Positions 10,592 through 20,225 of a stretch of 64,000 nucleotides of DNA are shown one piece after another (position 1 is the first letter of the stretch; the number at the start of each line of letters is the position of its first letter). This DNA comes from Phycisphaeraceae bacterium (lineage in GTDB: Bacteria; Planctomycetota; Phycisphaerae; Phycisphaerales; Phycisphaeraceae), in contig JAJDCY010000010.1 in NCBI GenBank assembly GCA_029260595.1, positions 209,675 through 273,674 on the forward strand. Reading direction: 5' to 3'. Below the pieces are notes generated by a model. It ran no database searches, was not told the DNA's origin, and saw only the letters and a program-made list of their open reading frames with translations. The position numbers and the translations under genes were made by a program.

Positions 10592-12025
10592 ATGGTAGAG
10601 CAACTGGCCGGCGGAAACTTCCTGCTGATGGTGGCGATCAAGGTCGCGATCGTCGCGTCGGTTTTCCTGCCCGCGATCAGCCTTATCGCGATGTTCAGCA
10701 TCTGGTGGGAGCGCAAGGTCGCCGGGCACATCCAGTGTCGCGTCGGCCCGATGCACGTCGGCGGCTGGCACGGCTGGGCGCAGTCGCTCGCCGACGGGCT
10801 CAAGCTGATCCTTAAAGAAGACCTCATCCCCAAGGGGGCCGACGGGTTCCTGTTCCGCCTCGCACCCTACCTGGCGTTCGCACCGGTATTCACGGCGTTT
10901 CTCGCGTTGCCCTTTGGCCCGCAGTTTGTCTATGAGAGCGGCCTGAACATCGGGGTGCTTTACGTGTTGGCTGTGCTCAGTGTCGAGGTGATGGGCGTGA
11001 TCCTGGCCGGGTGGTCGTCCAACAGCAAGTGGTCGATCTACGGCGCGATGCGTGAGGCCTGCCAACTGGTCAGCTACGAGATCCCGCTGGGCGTGTCGAT
11101 CCTCTGCGGCGTGCTCGTCGCCGGGACGCTGAATTTGGTCGAGTTGAGCTACCTCCAGGGCGGCGGGCTCCAGACGTGGTTCATCTTCCACAACCCGTTC
11201 GTTTTTGGGGCGTTTTTTCTCTACTTCATCGCCGCGCTGGCCGAGAACAAACGTGCCCCGTTCGACCTGCCCGAATCGGAAAGTGAACTCGTCGCCGGCT
11301 TCCACACCGAGTACAGCGGGTTGCGGTTCAGCTTCTTTTTCTTCGCCGAGTACGCCGCGCTGTTTGTCGTCGGCGGCATTCAGGTCGCGCTGTTCCTCGG
11401 CGGGTGGAACAGCCCGTTGGGTAGGTTCGACCCGGTTTATATGGCGATCGGTTACAACGCGGTCGAGGTCGGCCGCGAATACTTTGCCGGTGGAGTGGGT
11501 GGGGGTTGGCCGCAAACCGCCCAGGCGATGGGCCTGTCCGTGCCCGCGCTGGTCGCCCTCAACGTCTACAGTGCGGTTTGGTTTGTCATCAAGATCATGA
11601 CACTGGTCTTAATCCAGATATGGATCCGCTGGACACTCCCGCGCATCCGAATCGATCAGGTGCTCTACACCTGCGTCAAGGTGTTGCTGCCGATCAGCCT
11701 GGTCATGCTCGCGGGCACAGCCGTGTGGATCTGGATGGAAGAGACGCTTCGTCCTGCCGGCGAAGGTGGTGCCCCGGTGGTCGCGCGGCTCGCGCACCTG
11801 TCCGGCCCGACCCCCGTGCTGACGACCGTGACGCAAACCGTCCTCGCCGCGCTTGGTGTGGCGATGGTGCTCTCAGCCGTCGCCGTCGTGCTCCGCGCAT
11901 TCTTCGCGCGCGACACGCAGCCGCGTAAGACGTTCTTCCCTGATGTCATGCCGGTTGGTTCCGACGTCGCGTTCACCTGTTCACCCGTCCAAGCGCCCGC
12001 CGACGCCGAGCCCGCAGCCGAGTGA
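10592..12025 (+). CDS. nuoH: NADH-quinone oxidoreductase subunit H, copy 1
   Basis: This 477-residue integral membrane protein is the quinone-site subunit of complex I. The first helix-loop region has the canonical WERKVAGHIQCRVGP, followed by QSLADGLKLILKED. The matrix-side motif NKRAPFDLPESESELVAGFH, typical of NuoH, is present. Eight or more hydrophobic helices are visible, and the length exceeds the usual 320-400 because of an extra C-terminal helix and tail. No other nuo gene is adjacent: neighbours are a membrane protein and a convergent lipoprotein. A TACAAT lies about 60 nt upstream. A second, diverged nuoH occurs at 57.1 kb. Confidence 0.95.
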   Translation: MVEQLAGGNFLLMVAIKVAIVASVFLPAISLIAMFSIWWERKVAGHIQCRVGPMHVGGWHGWAQSLADGLKLILKEDLIPKGADGFLFRLAPYLAFAPVFTAFLALPFGPQFVYESGLNIGVLYVLAVLSVEVMGVILAGWSSNSKWSIYGAMREACQLVSYEIPLGVSILCGVLVAGTLNLVELSYLQGGGLQTWFIFHNPFVFGAFFLYFIAALAENKRAPFDLPESESELVAGFHTEYSGLRFSFFFFAEYAALFVVGGIQVALFLGGWNSPLGRFDPVYMAIGYNAVEVGREYFAGGVGGGWPQTAQAMGLSVPALVALNVYSAVWFVIKIMTLVLIQIWIRWTLPRIRIDQVLYTCVKVLLPISLVMLAGTAVWIWMEETLRPAGEGGAPVVARLAHLSGPTPVLTTVTQTVLAALGVAMVLSAVAVVLRAFFARDTQPRKTFFPDVMPVGSDVAFTCSPVQAPADAEPAAE

Positions 12026-12077
12026 CGCCCAGGGTCATCAACGTTCAATCAGTGATGGATTACCAGGCGATCGGTTG

Positions 12078-12866
12078 CTACGGCAGCCGCGGCGCGACGA
12101 TCGCCTTGGTGGGGCCGAGTTGCGTGCTCATCGCCGCTGCCGCGGCATAATGCGAGAACTCACCGACCTGCACCAACGCCAGCCGTCGCCGGTGGTCGCC
12201 GGTCGCCCAGACGATTCTCGGCTGACCCAGCCCCAGCGCCGCCGCTTGCCTCGCCACCGCGTCCGCTGCTCGCTGTGCGTTTGCCCGGTCGCTGAACGCC
12301 CCAACCTGCAGCGTGAACCCGGTGACCCGCTGTTCCTGCGCGACGCGCTGCTGAAACGCCGGGTCCCGGCTGTGCCTCGCCGCCAGCGCGAGGTTCGCCG
12401 ACGCCGCCGGCCACTTGCCGATCTTGCGCTGCGCCATCGCCGCATAGAAATACGCGTTCGCTTTGCCCTGGTCCGACAGGTGAGCCACCGCGTCAAGCAG
12501 CTCGTGGGCAGCCAGGTCGTAACGCCCCTGCTCCGCGTGGATCATCCCCAGCGACGCCAGCGCATCACCGATCAGCGCCGGGTTGCGGCCGCGTGCCACC
12601 CGCGTCAGCTCCCGCTCAGCCGCGGCGAGATTGCGATTGCGGTACGCCGACATCCCCGCCATCAGCGTCGCTTCCTCGGCGACATCCGGATCGCCCGACA
12701 GCGAAAGCTCGACCGCGCCTCGGTAAGCCGTGGAGTAGTCGCCCTGGTGGTATGCGGTGTAGACGCTCTCCAGCCGCTGCCGGTTGGTCTCCATGCAGCC
12801 GGTCATGAGCAAGCCCACGGCGGCCGCGATCAATGCGAGTTTGGTTCGTTGTGGGTGATCGTGCAT
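12078..12866 (-). CDS. TPR and SPOR domain lipoprotein
   Basis: This is a 262-residue lipoprotein with lipobox LMTGC (Cys near residue 24). Residues 30-170 form TPR-like helical pairs (YTAYHQGDYSTAYRGAV, then similar units). The C terminus carries a SPOR domain (GFTLQVGAFSDRANAQRAAD through the end), which in known proteins binds denuded glycan strands of septal peptidoglycan. It is therefore probably a periplasmic envelope protein linked to cell wall or division. The ATG follows GAAGGGG. Nuclear partners cannot be named from context. Convergent with nuoH copy 1. Confidence 0.8.
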   Translation of the reverse strand: MHDHPQRTKLALIAAAVGLLMTGCMETNRQRLESVYTAYHQGDYSTAYRGAVELSLSGDPDVAEEATLMAGMSAYRNRNLAAAERELTRVARGRNPALIGDALASLGMIHAEQGRYDLAAHELLDAVAHLSDQGKANAYFYAAMAQRKIGKWPAASANLALAARHSRDPAFQQRVAQEQRVTGFTLQVGAFSDRANAQRAADAVARQAAALGLGQPRIVWATGDHRRRLALVQVGEFSHYAAAAAMSTQLGPTKAIVAPRLP

Positions 12867-13001
12867 CGTGCCCCTTCGCTGCTCGGTGCGGAGTCTGGTA
12901 CGTTACGCCTAGTGCGACACCCGAGGGTGGCCGGTCGGTCATCGCCCGGGTGCGAAACGGCGGAACACCCGCCGCGTCATTGGCACCACAGAGGCCTATC
13001 C

Positions 13002-14552
13002 ATGGGTGTGCTCTGGCCGATTGTAAAGCAAGCGCTCGCCGCGCCGCGCCGCACGGCCGTTATCGATGACAACGGTCATCATACCTACGGCGACATCGTC
13101 GGCGCCGCCGCATTTATCGCCGACGCCATCGACACCGCGACGCAGGCAAAGCACGTCGGCATCATCCTCCCGACCGGGGCGGCGTTCCCCATGGCGTTGC
13201 TCGGGGCCTGGTGGGCCGGCCGCACCGCGGTCCCGTTGAACTACATGCTCGCACCCGACGAGCTGGCGTATGTCGTCGGCGACAGCGATATCGACACGAT
13301 CATCACCGTCGAGCCGATGATCAAGTGGTTGCGCAGCACAGCCGACCAGCCGGGCGGCGGTGTACCCGGGATCCCGGACGGCGTGAAGCTGTTGAAGCTC
13401 GAAGACATGGACCGCACGGGTTGGCCGCCGCTTCGCTGGCCCCCGGTGCCGTCGTCTGATGACCTGGCTGCGATCCTTTACACATCCGGCACCAGCGGGC
13501 GGCCCAAAGGCGTGATGCTCACCCACGGGAATCTCCGCAGCAACGTCGATGCCGCGATCGACCACGCCGGCGTAACGAGTGAGGATATTTTCCTCGGTGT
13601 GTTGCCGCAGTTTCATAGCTTCGGCCTGACCGGGCTGACGCTTGTCCCCTTGTGTGCCGGGGCGCGGATTGTCTCGACCGCGCGGTTCGTGCCGCGGCGG
13701 GTGGTTGACCTGATCCGCACCCATCGCCCGCACCTGATCGTCGCCGTGCCGTCGATGTACGGCGCGCTGCTGAGCGTCAAGAACGCCGCAGCCGACGACC
13801 TCTCGTCAATCCGCGCGGCAATCTCCGGCGGCGAACCGCTGCCACGCGCCGTCGCCGAGGCGTACCAGGAGCGATTCGGATTGCGACTGTTGGAGGGATA
13901 CGGGTTGACCGAGACGTCGCCGATGACCAACTGGTCGACCCCGCAGCGCTGCCGTGACCGGTCGGTCGGCCCGGCGCTGCCCGGCGTGACGATCATCATT
14001 GTCGACGGGCACACGCGTTGCCTTGGCCCCGGCGAGGAGGGCGAGGTGCTGATCGCCGGACCCAACATCATGCGTGGTTACTACAAACTGCCCGATGTGA
14101 CCCGCGAAGTGTTTGTCGAGATCGACCTCAACGGCAACGGGCCCGGCGGGCGCGCACACAGTGGCCGGACCGAGTTCTTCCGCACGGGCGACATCGGCAA
14201 GCTCGATGAGGACGGGTACCTGTACATCACCGGCCGTAAGAAAGAGATGCTCATCATCGGCGGCGAGAACGTGTTCCCGCGTGAGATCGAAGAAGTGCTC
14301 AACCGCCACCCGTCCGTAGCGGGCTCAGCCGTGATCGGCAGGCAGGACGCGATGCGCGGCGAGGTGCCGATCGCGTTCATCGAGGTGCAGGACGGCGAGT
14401 CGTTCGACGAGCCCGCACTGCGTGCCTGGTGTCGCGACGCCTTGGCCGGGTACAAGGTGCCCCGCGAGATCCACCAGATCGACGCCCTGCCCCGCAGCCC
14501 CACGGGGAAGATCCTGCGGCGGCAACTGTCCGCGGCCCAACCGGTGGGCTGA
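13002..14552 (+). CDS. AMP-dependent acyl-CoA ligase
   Basis: This is a 516-residue ANL-superfamily enzyme that activates a carboxylic acid, probably a fatty acid, as acyl-AMP and then acyl-CoA. Visible motifs are the P-loop ILYTSGTSGRPKGVMLTHG, YGLTETSP, TGDIGKLDEDGYLYITGRKK and the C-terminal catalytic lysine region SPTGKILRR. The frame is open far upstream, but ligase similarity begins at MGVLWPIVKQALA. The ATG at 13002 is preceded by a GAGG stretch. Chain-length specificity cannot be read. It is followed 36 nt later by the radical SAM gene, which has its own promoter-like box. Confidence 0.9.
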   Translation: MGVLWPIVKQALAAPRRTAVIDDNGHHTYGDIVGAAAFIADAIDTATQAKHVGIILPTGAAFPMALLGAWWAGRTAVPLNYMLAPDELAYVVGDSDIDTIITVEPMIKWLRSTADQPGGGVPGIPDGVKLLKLEDMDRTGWPPLRWPPVPSSDDLAAILYTSGTSGRPKGVMLTHGNLRSNVDAAIDHAGVTSEDIFLGVLPQFHSFGLTGLTLVPLCAGARIVSTARFVPRRVVDLIRTHRPHLIVAVPSMYGALLSVKNAAADDLSSIRAAISGGEPLPRAVAEAYQERFGLRLLEGYGLTETSPMTNWSTPQRCRDRSVGPALPGVTIIIVDGHTRCLGPGEEGEVLIAGPNIMRGYYKLPDVTREVFVEIDLNGNGPGGRAHSGRTEFFRTGDIGKLDEDGYLYITGRKKEMLIIGGENVFPREIEEVLNRHPSVAGSAVIGRQDAMRGEVPIAFIEVQDGESFDEPALRAWCRDALAGYKVPREIHQIDALPRSPTGKILRRQLSAAQPVG

Positions 14553-14575
14553 TACGGCCGCATCGGGGCCGCTCC

Positions 14576-14581
14576 TATAAT
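14576..14581 (+). promoter_or_regulatory. TATAAT box before radical SAM gene
   Basis: Perfect TATAAT ending 7 nt before the ATG at 14589. Its last A and T form part of an upstream in-frame ATG at 14580, which is therefore unlikely to be the start. No Shine-Dalgarno is present, so a leaderless mRNA is predicted. Confidence 0.6.
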
Positions 14582-14588
14582 GCGGTCG

Positions 14589-15545
14589 ATGCCAACGCCC
14601 ACCGCACCCAAACCCGACACGCCCGCTACAGCCGACGGATCGTCCGATCGGCCGTTGCCGGTGGTCGCGCCCGCGACCCAAGCGGCGTTCGCCCACCACC
14701 CGCGCCGCTGGGGCCGGTTCCACTACGTCTACCCCGTGGTCAGCAGGCGCAGCGGCGGCCTGTCGATCGGGATCAACCTGAACATCGACAAGGCCTGCAA
14801 CTTTGACTGTGTGTACTGCTGCGTCGATCGCACAACCGAGCCGGTGCGGCGCGACGTCGACCTCGATCAGATCCGCTGCGAGCTCGCCGAGATGCTCGAC
14901 ATCGCGATCAGCGGAGAGATATGGACCGCACCGCCGTTCGACGCGGTGTCGCCGGAGCTGCGCCGCATCAACGACATCGCGTTTTCCGGCGACGGCGAGC
15001 CGACGGTGTACCCACGCTTCGACGAGGCCTGCCGGATCGCAGTCGATCTGAAAAACGCACGCGGGCTCGACAGCGTCAAGATCGTCGTAATCACCAACGC
15101 GACGGCGCTCGATCGGCAAACTGTGCGCACAGGACTCGACCTGCTCGATGCGCACAACGGTGAGGTCTGGGCAAAGCTCGACGCGGGGACCGAGGAGTAC
15201 TACCGCCTCGTCGAGCGCACCAAGTTCCCGCTCGAAAAAGTTTTGGCCAACATCCTCGAATGCGGGCGCACGCGCCCGATCGTGATCCAGTCGCTGTTCA
15301 TGTCGGTGCGCGGTGAGCCGTTGCCGGATGCCGAGTATGAAGCGTTTCTCGACCGTCTGTGCGCACTGCATGATGGCGTGTGCAATATCAAGCTCGTCCA
15401 ACTCTACACCACCGCGCGGCGCACGGCCGAGGCCTGGGTCGGACCGCTAACCAACGCGCACCTTGACCGGTTGGGCGAGCGGCTGCGCGAGCGGCTGCCG
15501 GGCCTCAACGCCGAGGTCTACTACGGCGTGACGGGGTCCGATTGA
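14589..15545 (+). CDS. Radical SAM protein (TYW1/MoaA-like)
   Basis: This is a 318-residue radical SAM enzyme. The iron-sulfur motif is CNFDCVYCC (CxxxCxxC) near residue 75. The sequence FSGDGEPTVYPRF is characteristic of the group that includes tRNA wyosine-type synthases (COG0731) and bacterial relatives of unknown substrate. An N-terminal 35 residues are Thr/Pro/Ala-rich. The start is set by the overlap of the first ATG with a TATAAT box. No partner genes that would reveal a substrate are nearby. Confidence 0.85.
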   Translation: MPTPTAPKPDTPATADGSSDRPLPVVAPATQAAFAHHPRRWGRFHYVYPVVSRRSGGLSIGINLNIDKACNFDCVYCCVDRTTEPVRRDVDLDQIRCELAEMLDIAISGEIWTAPPFDAVSPELRRINDIAFSGDGEPTVYPRFDEACRIAVDLKNARGLDSVKIVVITNATALDRQTVRTGLDLLDAHNGEVWAKLDAGTEEYYRLVERTKFPLEKVLANILECGRTRPIVIQSLFMSVRGEPLPDAEYEAFLDRLCALHDGVCNIKLVQLYTTARRTAEAWVGPLTNAHLDRLGERLRERLPGLNAEVYYGVTGSD

Positions 15546-15705
15546 AGCAGGTGCGGGGCCGAGCAAAGTCGCGAACATACCATCCCGGGCGGGGTGGTAA
15601 AAATTTACCAAAACTTGCTGATTTTCATGCCAAAATGTGCGCCTTTGGTAGACACCGCGCCTACAATCTAGATGGCAAAGGCGTAGTGGGAGGGAGGTTT
15701 CGCAA

Positions 15706-16098
15706 ATGGCACGGTTTTCTACTTCTAACAGACCACTGTTGTGGGCTGCCGCGGTCGCTATGGGAATGGGATCGGTCGGCTGCCAGATGTCGTCGCAGAG
15801 CGATGCGTCGATGAAGAAACAGAACGACACGGTCGTGATGGGCCGGTCGGAGGTTGGCGAGTCCACCCTGGTCCGGGTGTACAGCCTCAACGGGGTCGGG
15901 CTCAAGGACGCGATGCCTGAAGAGGTCCACGCGTTCACCTCGACGATCCGCGACATGGTCGTGACTAAGGAATGGGATCGGGCGGACAGCCGCATCCAGG
16001 TGTTCGGGTTGCTGATGTCCGTGCGGACCACGCCCGACAACCACATGTTGATCGATGAATACCTGAGGCAGATCCGAAGCCTTGCCGCGGCGAATTGA
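15706..16098 (+). CDS. Small lipoprotein, unknown
   Basis: This is a 130-residue lipoprotein with a lipobox GSVGC (Cys near residue 26). The mature part has a Ser/Asp-rich linker and a short folded region (VRVYSLNGVGLKDAMPEEVHAF) with no match I recognise. The start is firm: a GGGAGGGAGG stretch lies 8-17 bases upstream. A TACAAT (15662-15667) is about 38 nt upstream, giving a normal leader in contrast to several neighbours. Confidence 0.75.
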   Translation: MARFSTSNRPLLWAAAVAMGMGSVGCQMSSQSDASMKKQNDTVVMGRSEVGESTLVRVYSLNGVGLKDAMPEEVHAFTSTIRDMVVTKEWDRADSRIQVFGLLMSVRTTPDNHMLIDEYLRQIRSLAAAN

Positions 16099-16270
16099 TC
16101 GTCGCGATTGCGCGAGGGGTTGGCCGTGCCGGCTGGGCGCGGTGCGAGAGCGCCGCGCCAAGCCAGTACGTGCTGACAACCGTCGCGCGGATCGCGGTCT
16201 GCATCGGGATGACGCGCGGGCGTGCTGAAAGGACTCGTAGGCTTTACACGCCGTCGGATTGGCGGCGAGG

Positions 16271-17350
16271 TTAGGACAACCGGACTTGGCGGCGGAAGAA
16301 GTCAAACCCCATTGCGCTTTTTGCCAGCCATAATGTTTCTTCCGCCACCGCGTTCGCGCGGGCTGTTCCCGTATGGAGCACCCGCGTGACGCTGTCCGGG
16401 TCCGACTCGAGCGCCGCACGCCGGCCGCGCATCGGTTCGAGCAGGGCGTTGATCACTTCGGCCAGTCGCTTCTTGCAGTCTCCGTCACCAATCTTTCCTT
16501 CGCGGTAACGCTGCTTCATGTCGGCGACTTCGGTCTTATCGCCATTGAACGCGTCGTGGTAGTCCCACAGTGGGTTGCCCTCAATCTTGCCGGGGTCGGT
16601 CGGACTCATGCGGCCGGTGAAGATGCGGTTGCACTTCTTGGCCACCTGCTTCGCCGTGTCACTCAGATAGATCGCGTTGTCCAGCGACTTGCTCATCTTG
16701 TTCTTCCCATCCGTGCCGATCAGCCGGCCGACCCGCCCGACGACCGCTTCGGGCACGGGGAACACCCCGTCGGCTGCGTGCTGCTTGTCCCCGGCCTGCG
16801 GGTCGACGCCCGCATAGGTGGAATTAAACCGCCGGGCGACCTCGCGGGTCATCTCGATGTGCGGCAACTGGTCCTCGCCGACAGGCACGACGGCCGGGCG
16901 AAACGCCAGGATGTCCGCGATCTGCCCGACCGGGTACATCAAAAAGCCGAACGGGTAGCTGTCGCCCAGTTCCTTGGTGACGATCTCATCCTTGACCGTC
17001 GGGTTGCGCATCAGCCGCCCGTAACCGATCAGCATGGCGAAGAACCAGGTCAGCTCCGCGATCGCGGGGACTTCGCTCTGGATGAAGATGGTCGAGCGGT
17101 CCGGGTCGATCCCCGCCGCGAGGTAGTCGGTGGCGATGCTGACCGTGTCGTCGCGCACCGCGTGCGATTCGGCCGCGCGCGTCGTCAGCGCATGCGTGTT
17201 GGCGATGATGAAGTAGCAGTCGTGGCTGCCCTGCTGGGCGAGGCGGTTCTCAATCGAGCCGACGTAGTGGCCAAGGTGCAGCCGCCCCGTCGGCGTATCG
17301 CCGGTCAGCAGACGCGGCCGATCGGTTTGCTCGGTGCCCGGCTCAGTCAT
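16271..17350 (-). CDS. trpS: Tryptophanyl-tRNA synthetase
   Basis: This class I aminoacyl-tRNA synthetase of about 359 residues charges tRNA-Trp. The HIGH-type motif is GRLHLGHYVGS near residue 20, and the KMSKS loop is GTDGKNKMSKSLDNAI. The TrpRS-specific Rossmann elements and helical anticodon domain are intact. An ATG six bases further upstream (17356) is also possible. I prefer 17350 because a TACAAC box (17362-17357) then ends exactly 6 nt before the start, as at other leaderless-type genes here. Single-gene unit downstream of the OprB porin. Confidence 0.95.
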   Translation of the reverse strand: MTEPGTEQTDRPRLLTGDTPTGRLHLGHYVGSIENRLAQQGSHDCYFIIANTHALTTRAAESHAVRDDTVSIATDYLAAGIDPDRSTIFIQSEVPAIAELTWFFAMLIGYGRLMRNPTVKDEIVTKELGDSYPFGFLMYPVGQIADILAFRPAVVPVGEDQLPHIEMTREVARRFNSTYAGVDPQAGDKQHAADGVFPVPEAVVGRVGRLIGTDGKNKMSKSLDNAIYLSDTAKQVAKKCNRIFTGRMSPTDPGKIEGNPLWDYHDAFNGDKTEVADMKQRYREGKIGDGDCKKRLAEVINALLEPMRGRRAALESDPDSVTRVLHTGTARANAVAEETLWLAKSAMGFDFFRRQVRLS

Positions 17351-17428
17351 GGCCATGTTGTAGTGGGCGTGCGTACCGATCGCAATGCACGCACGCTATC
17401 GCGGCTCGCGATGACAGGCAGGCCGGCC

Positions 17429-18763
17429 TTAAAACACAACCTCACACCGGACGGTGGCGACCAGCGCATCACTTAGGCTGATCCCGCCCGGGTTCAGGAT
17501 GTACTGCAGGTCCGGCTTGACGCTGATCCACGGCGTGGCCTGACATTTGTAGAAAAACTCGATCGCGACCTCCTCGTTGTCGCTGAATGCGGCGCCCGGC
17601 TCATCCGAAAAGATCACCAGCCCGAACGCCGCACCGAGTGCGTCGTCATCGCGGCCGGGCAGTGCGCCGATCCACACCACACCGCCGCCGATGTGGTGCT
17701 CCGCCGCGCTGACATGGCCGTCAGCCAGCCCATACTGGAAGAACGCGGCAACGCCCTGCTCATCGTCCTCGTCGCCGGGATTCTCGCGCCACAGAACCTG
17801 GTCAACGGTCAGGTAGAACCCCTCCGTGCCGTCGTCGATCGAGCCGTTGAACTCCACGAACGTGCCCGTGTGATGCCAGGCACCGATGCCGACGCGCCCC
17901 GGCAGCGCGTGCTCGCCGACGGCCCACCGCTTGCCGGCCTCGACGATCACGAACGTGTCCGCCGGGCTGGCGAAAAATGTCTTGGGCCCGCGCTCGCCCG
18001 TCGCGACGCCTTCCTGTAGTGCCCCGTCGAACACGCCGAACCCGGCGTAATGGTGCTCATCGGGGTACACGAACACGACGACGCCGGTCGCCGGATCGGG
18101 GTCGGTTGGGAGGACGAACAGCGTGGGGCTAAGCCCCGGAGACGAGTTAAGAAACTCGCCGCCGTGATCCGGGTAAGCGAAGTCGGAGTTCGCCTCGATC
18201 TTCCCGGCTTTGAGGCGTAGCCGCCCGTCGAGCAGCAATTGCTCGATCCACAGCTCGGCCACCTGCGTGCGCCCCGGTGCATCGATGTTGGAAACGCCCT
18301 GGAAGTCGCCCGGGTCGCCCGATCCGCTCTCGCCATTGTGGTTGAGGAAGTTGACGAACACCGTGCCGCCTTGCCACCAGCCCAGACGCTCGGTGTCCAG
18401 CGTCAGGTTCAGACTCAGCAGGTGGCGAAAGGAATCGCCGTTGGTGCTCGCCCCGCCCATCAGATTGGCGCTCCAGTCCGCGGTGATCACCCCCTCGAAA
18501 GTGATGCCCTGTTGTTCGAGTTGCGGGCGCAAGCCGCCCCAGTCGCCGGTGGCGTGTTGCCACTGATCGATCGGGTGGCCGGCGTCGGTGCTGTCGCCCG
18601 ACAGGTTGATCGGGTGCTGGGCGCGCGGCTTGCCCGGTGGCACGGCCGGGTGTTCGTGGCGCGGAGGATGGTCGGCGAAAGCGAAAGCACTGGCATATAG
18701 CGCGAACCCAATCGCGGCTAATGCCGCCTGCCCGGTTCGGAGTCGTCGGATGTCCTGGATCAT
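17429..18763 (-). CDS. OprB-family carbohydrate porin
   Basis: This 444-residue outer-membrane beta-barrel has a signal peptide (residues 1-30, ending AFA), a His/Pro-rich segment, then the OprB pattern. That pattern has QWQHATGDWGGLRPQLEQQG at the barrel entrance, alternating strands, and the terminal aromatic strand ending VVF. OprB porins allow diffusion of sugars or other small solutes. Its presence supports a Gram-negative envelope. The substrate cannot be read. The preceding 240 bp contain an AT-rich stretch (18820-18900) likely to hold the promoter. Confidence 0.88.
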   Translation of the reverse strand: MIQDIRRLRTGQAALAAIGFALYASAFAFADHPPRHEHPAVPPGKPRAQHPINLSGDSTDAGHPIDQWQHATGDWGGLRPQLEQQGITFEGVITADWSANLMGGASTNGDSFRHLLSLNLTLDTERLGWWQGGTVFVNFLNHNGESGSGDPGDFQGVSNIDAPGRTQVAELWIEQLLLDGRLRLKAGKIEANSDFAYPDHGGEFLNSSPGLSPTLFVLPTDPDPATGVVVFVYPDEHHYAGFGVFDGALQEGVATGERGPKTFFASPADTFVIVEAGKRWAVGEHALPGRVGIGAWHHTGTFVEFNGSIDDGTEGFYLTVDQVLWRENPGDEDDEQGVAAFFQYGLADGHVSAAEHHIGGGVVWIGALPGRDDDALGAAFGLVIFSDEPGAAFSDNEEVAIEFFYKCQATPWISVKPDLQYILNPGGISLSDALVATVRCEVVF

Positions 18764-19004
18764 CGGTGATTTCAGCCTTGAAGGGTGTCGGGATGTTCGG
18801 GCGGCCTCACATTTGTCAGGTCAGCTAGATTCATGGTATACGATGGGGTTTTCACCACTTCGATTCGCCAAAATAATAACTTTGATTGGCAGACGATGCA
18901 ACAGGTTGGCGATCGGCCCCCCAATGAGCGCACGCCAAGGCGCACGCGCTCCGGGGAGCTGCGTGCGCCGTGCGCGCGTGGTCTAAGAGTCCTAAGTGGC
19001 TGGG

Positions 19005-19721
19005 CTAGGCCGCTGCCGCGGCGCTGCGGGAGGCGCGACGTTTGCGGCCGACGGTCCGTTGGGCGGGGGTCATGCGGCGGTCGGGCTTCTTGTCGAGCAC
19101 CTTGACCAACTCGGTCGGTGTGTTGGCCCAAAGGTCAGCGCCGATCTCTTCAGCCAGGCCCTCGGCGCGGTTGAACACACCACCACCGACCGCGATCTGC
19201 ACCTTCGGGCACACACCGATTGTGTGCAGCCGGTCGATCAGCAGACGCGTGAACGGGACCGTGCTGGGCACAGCGCCGAACACCACGAGGATGTCGACAT
19301 TCAACTCGCCGATCTGATTGACGATCTCATCGTTGGCCACACCCCCACCGACAAAGTAGACGTCGTACCCGTCGGCCTCTAGCAGGTCGGCCGTGAACTG
19401 TGCGCCAAGCTCTTCAGATTCCTCCGGCCCGCTGACGACGAGGACGCTCTTGTCGCGTCGCTTGGCCTGCTCCATGCGTAGCTGCATCTGGTCCGAGAGC
19501 ATCCGCATCATGCGGGTCGCGTAGTGGTGGCACAAGTCGGACAGTTGGTCCGCCCGGTAGAGCTTCTGGATATGTTCGAGCGTCGGCCAAAAGAGTTTGT
19601 CCATGATCTTCTCAGCCGGGGCACCGCTGTCGATGACCTCGTCGAGCAGGTCGCGGGTGGCGGTGCGGTTGCCGCTGATCAGGGCCGTGAAGAAACGCTC
19701 GGTTAGGACTTCGGCTCGCAT
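19005..19721 (-). CDS. Cobalamin-binding-fold protein
   Basis: This 238-residue protein has the two-part corrinoid architecture: a helical cap (residues 1-85, with FWPTLEHIQKLYRADQLSD and a CHHYATRMM segment) and a Rossmann-like B12-binding domain (residues 90-210). The usual cobalt-binding motif DxHxxG reads DVYFVG (D120, Y122, G125), so the histidine ligand is replaced by tyrosine. The C-terminal 30 residues are Arg/Lys/Ala-rich. The ATG is preceded by GGAGACC. No HTH domain or methyltransferase partner is attached. It could be a base-on cobalamin sensor or a protein that lost the cofactor. Confidence 0.75.
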   Translation of the reverse strand: MRAEVLTERFFTALISGNRTATRDLLDEVIDSGAPAEKIMDKLFWPTLEHIQKLYRADQLSDLCHHYATRMMRMLSDQMQLRMEQAKRRDKSVLVVSGPEESEELGAQFTADLLEADGYDVYFVGGGVANDEIVNQIGELNVDILVVFGAVPSTVPFTRLLIDRLHTIGVCPKVQIAVGGGVFNRAEGLAEEIGADLWANTPTELVKVLDKKPDRRMTPAQRTVGRKRRASRSAAAAA

Positions 19722-20225
19722 AGGGGTCTCCGGCAGGCCGACCCCGGTTGGCGGGTCGGTGTGGCTGTCAGGTGGGCGGGCGCTTCCGTGCGGCGACCGC
19801 CCCGTCTCAAACTCTGGTGGCACCGGGCCATCCGCGCCCGGTCGGCCGACACAAGCCAGCCGTCTCTCACCACCCCCCATTGATCGGACCGGCGGCAAAA
19901 TCTCTCCAACGCGGTCTTGGGGAGGGCCCGTGGGCGTCCGGCCGGGGTTATCCCGCACCCTAAGTCATTGCCTTAGAGATTCTTGCGTCGATTATTCCGG
20001 CATTCCGATAATCGCCCTGGGTCCTGGGCGTACCCGTAGATCGCAAGCCTCTGGTTAATTGGTGCAATACAAGAAGGTTCAATGCAAGTGAAAATGACCC
20101 GCTCGCCGCCGCGGTGCGTACGGTCATAGGATATGTTCGGTGTGGGTAACGATAACGCCGGTCGCGGTGGCTGGGGTGTCGCCGTGGGAAGTGCTCCGAG
20201 AGGTTATCGGGCGGAGGCAACGTGT
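19722..20225. other. 504-bp intergenic region
   Basis: This divergent spacer lies between the cobalamin-fold gene and the M48 protease gene. No open frame in it looks coding. The left half is GC-rich without features I can name. From about 19960 it becomes AT-richer and contains an imperfect inverted repeat GATTAT...ATAATC (about 19990-20013), a possible operator. Promoters for both genes presumably lie here, but I see no clear -35/-10 pair. Confidence 0.4.

Noticed and set aside
9608..11515. A 635-codon open frame antisense to nuoH copy 1
   Set aside because: Arg/Glu/His-rich shadow of conserved genes on the other strand, without domain or start signal.
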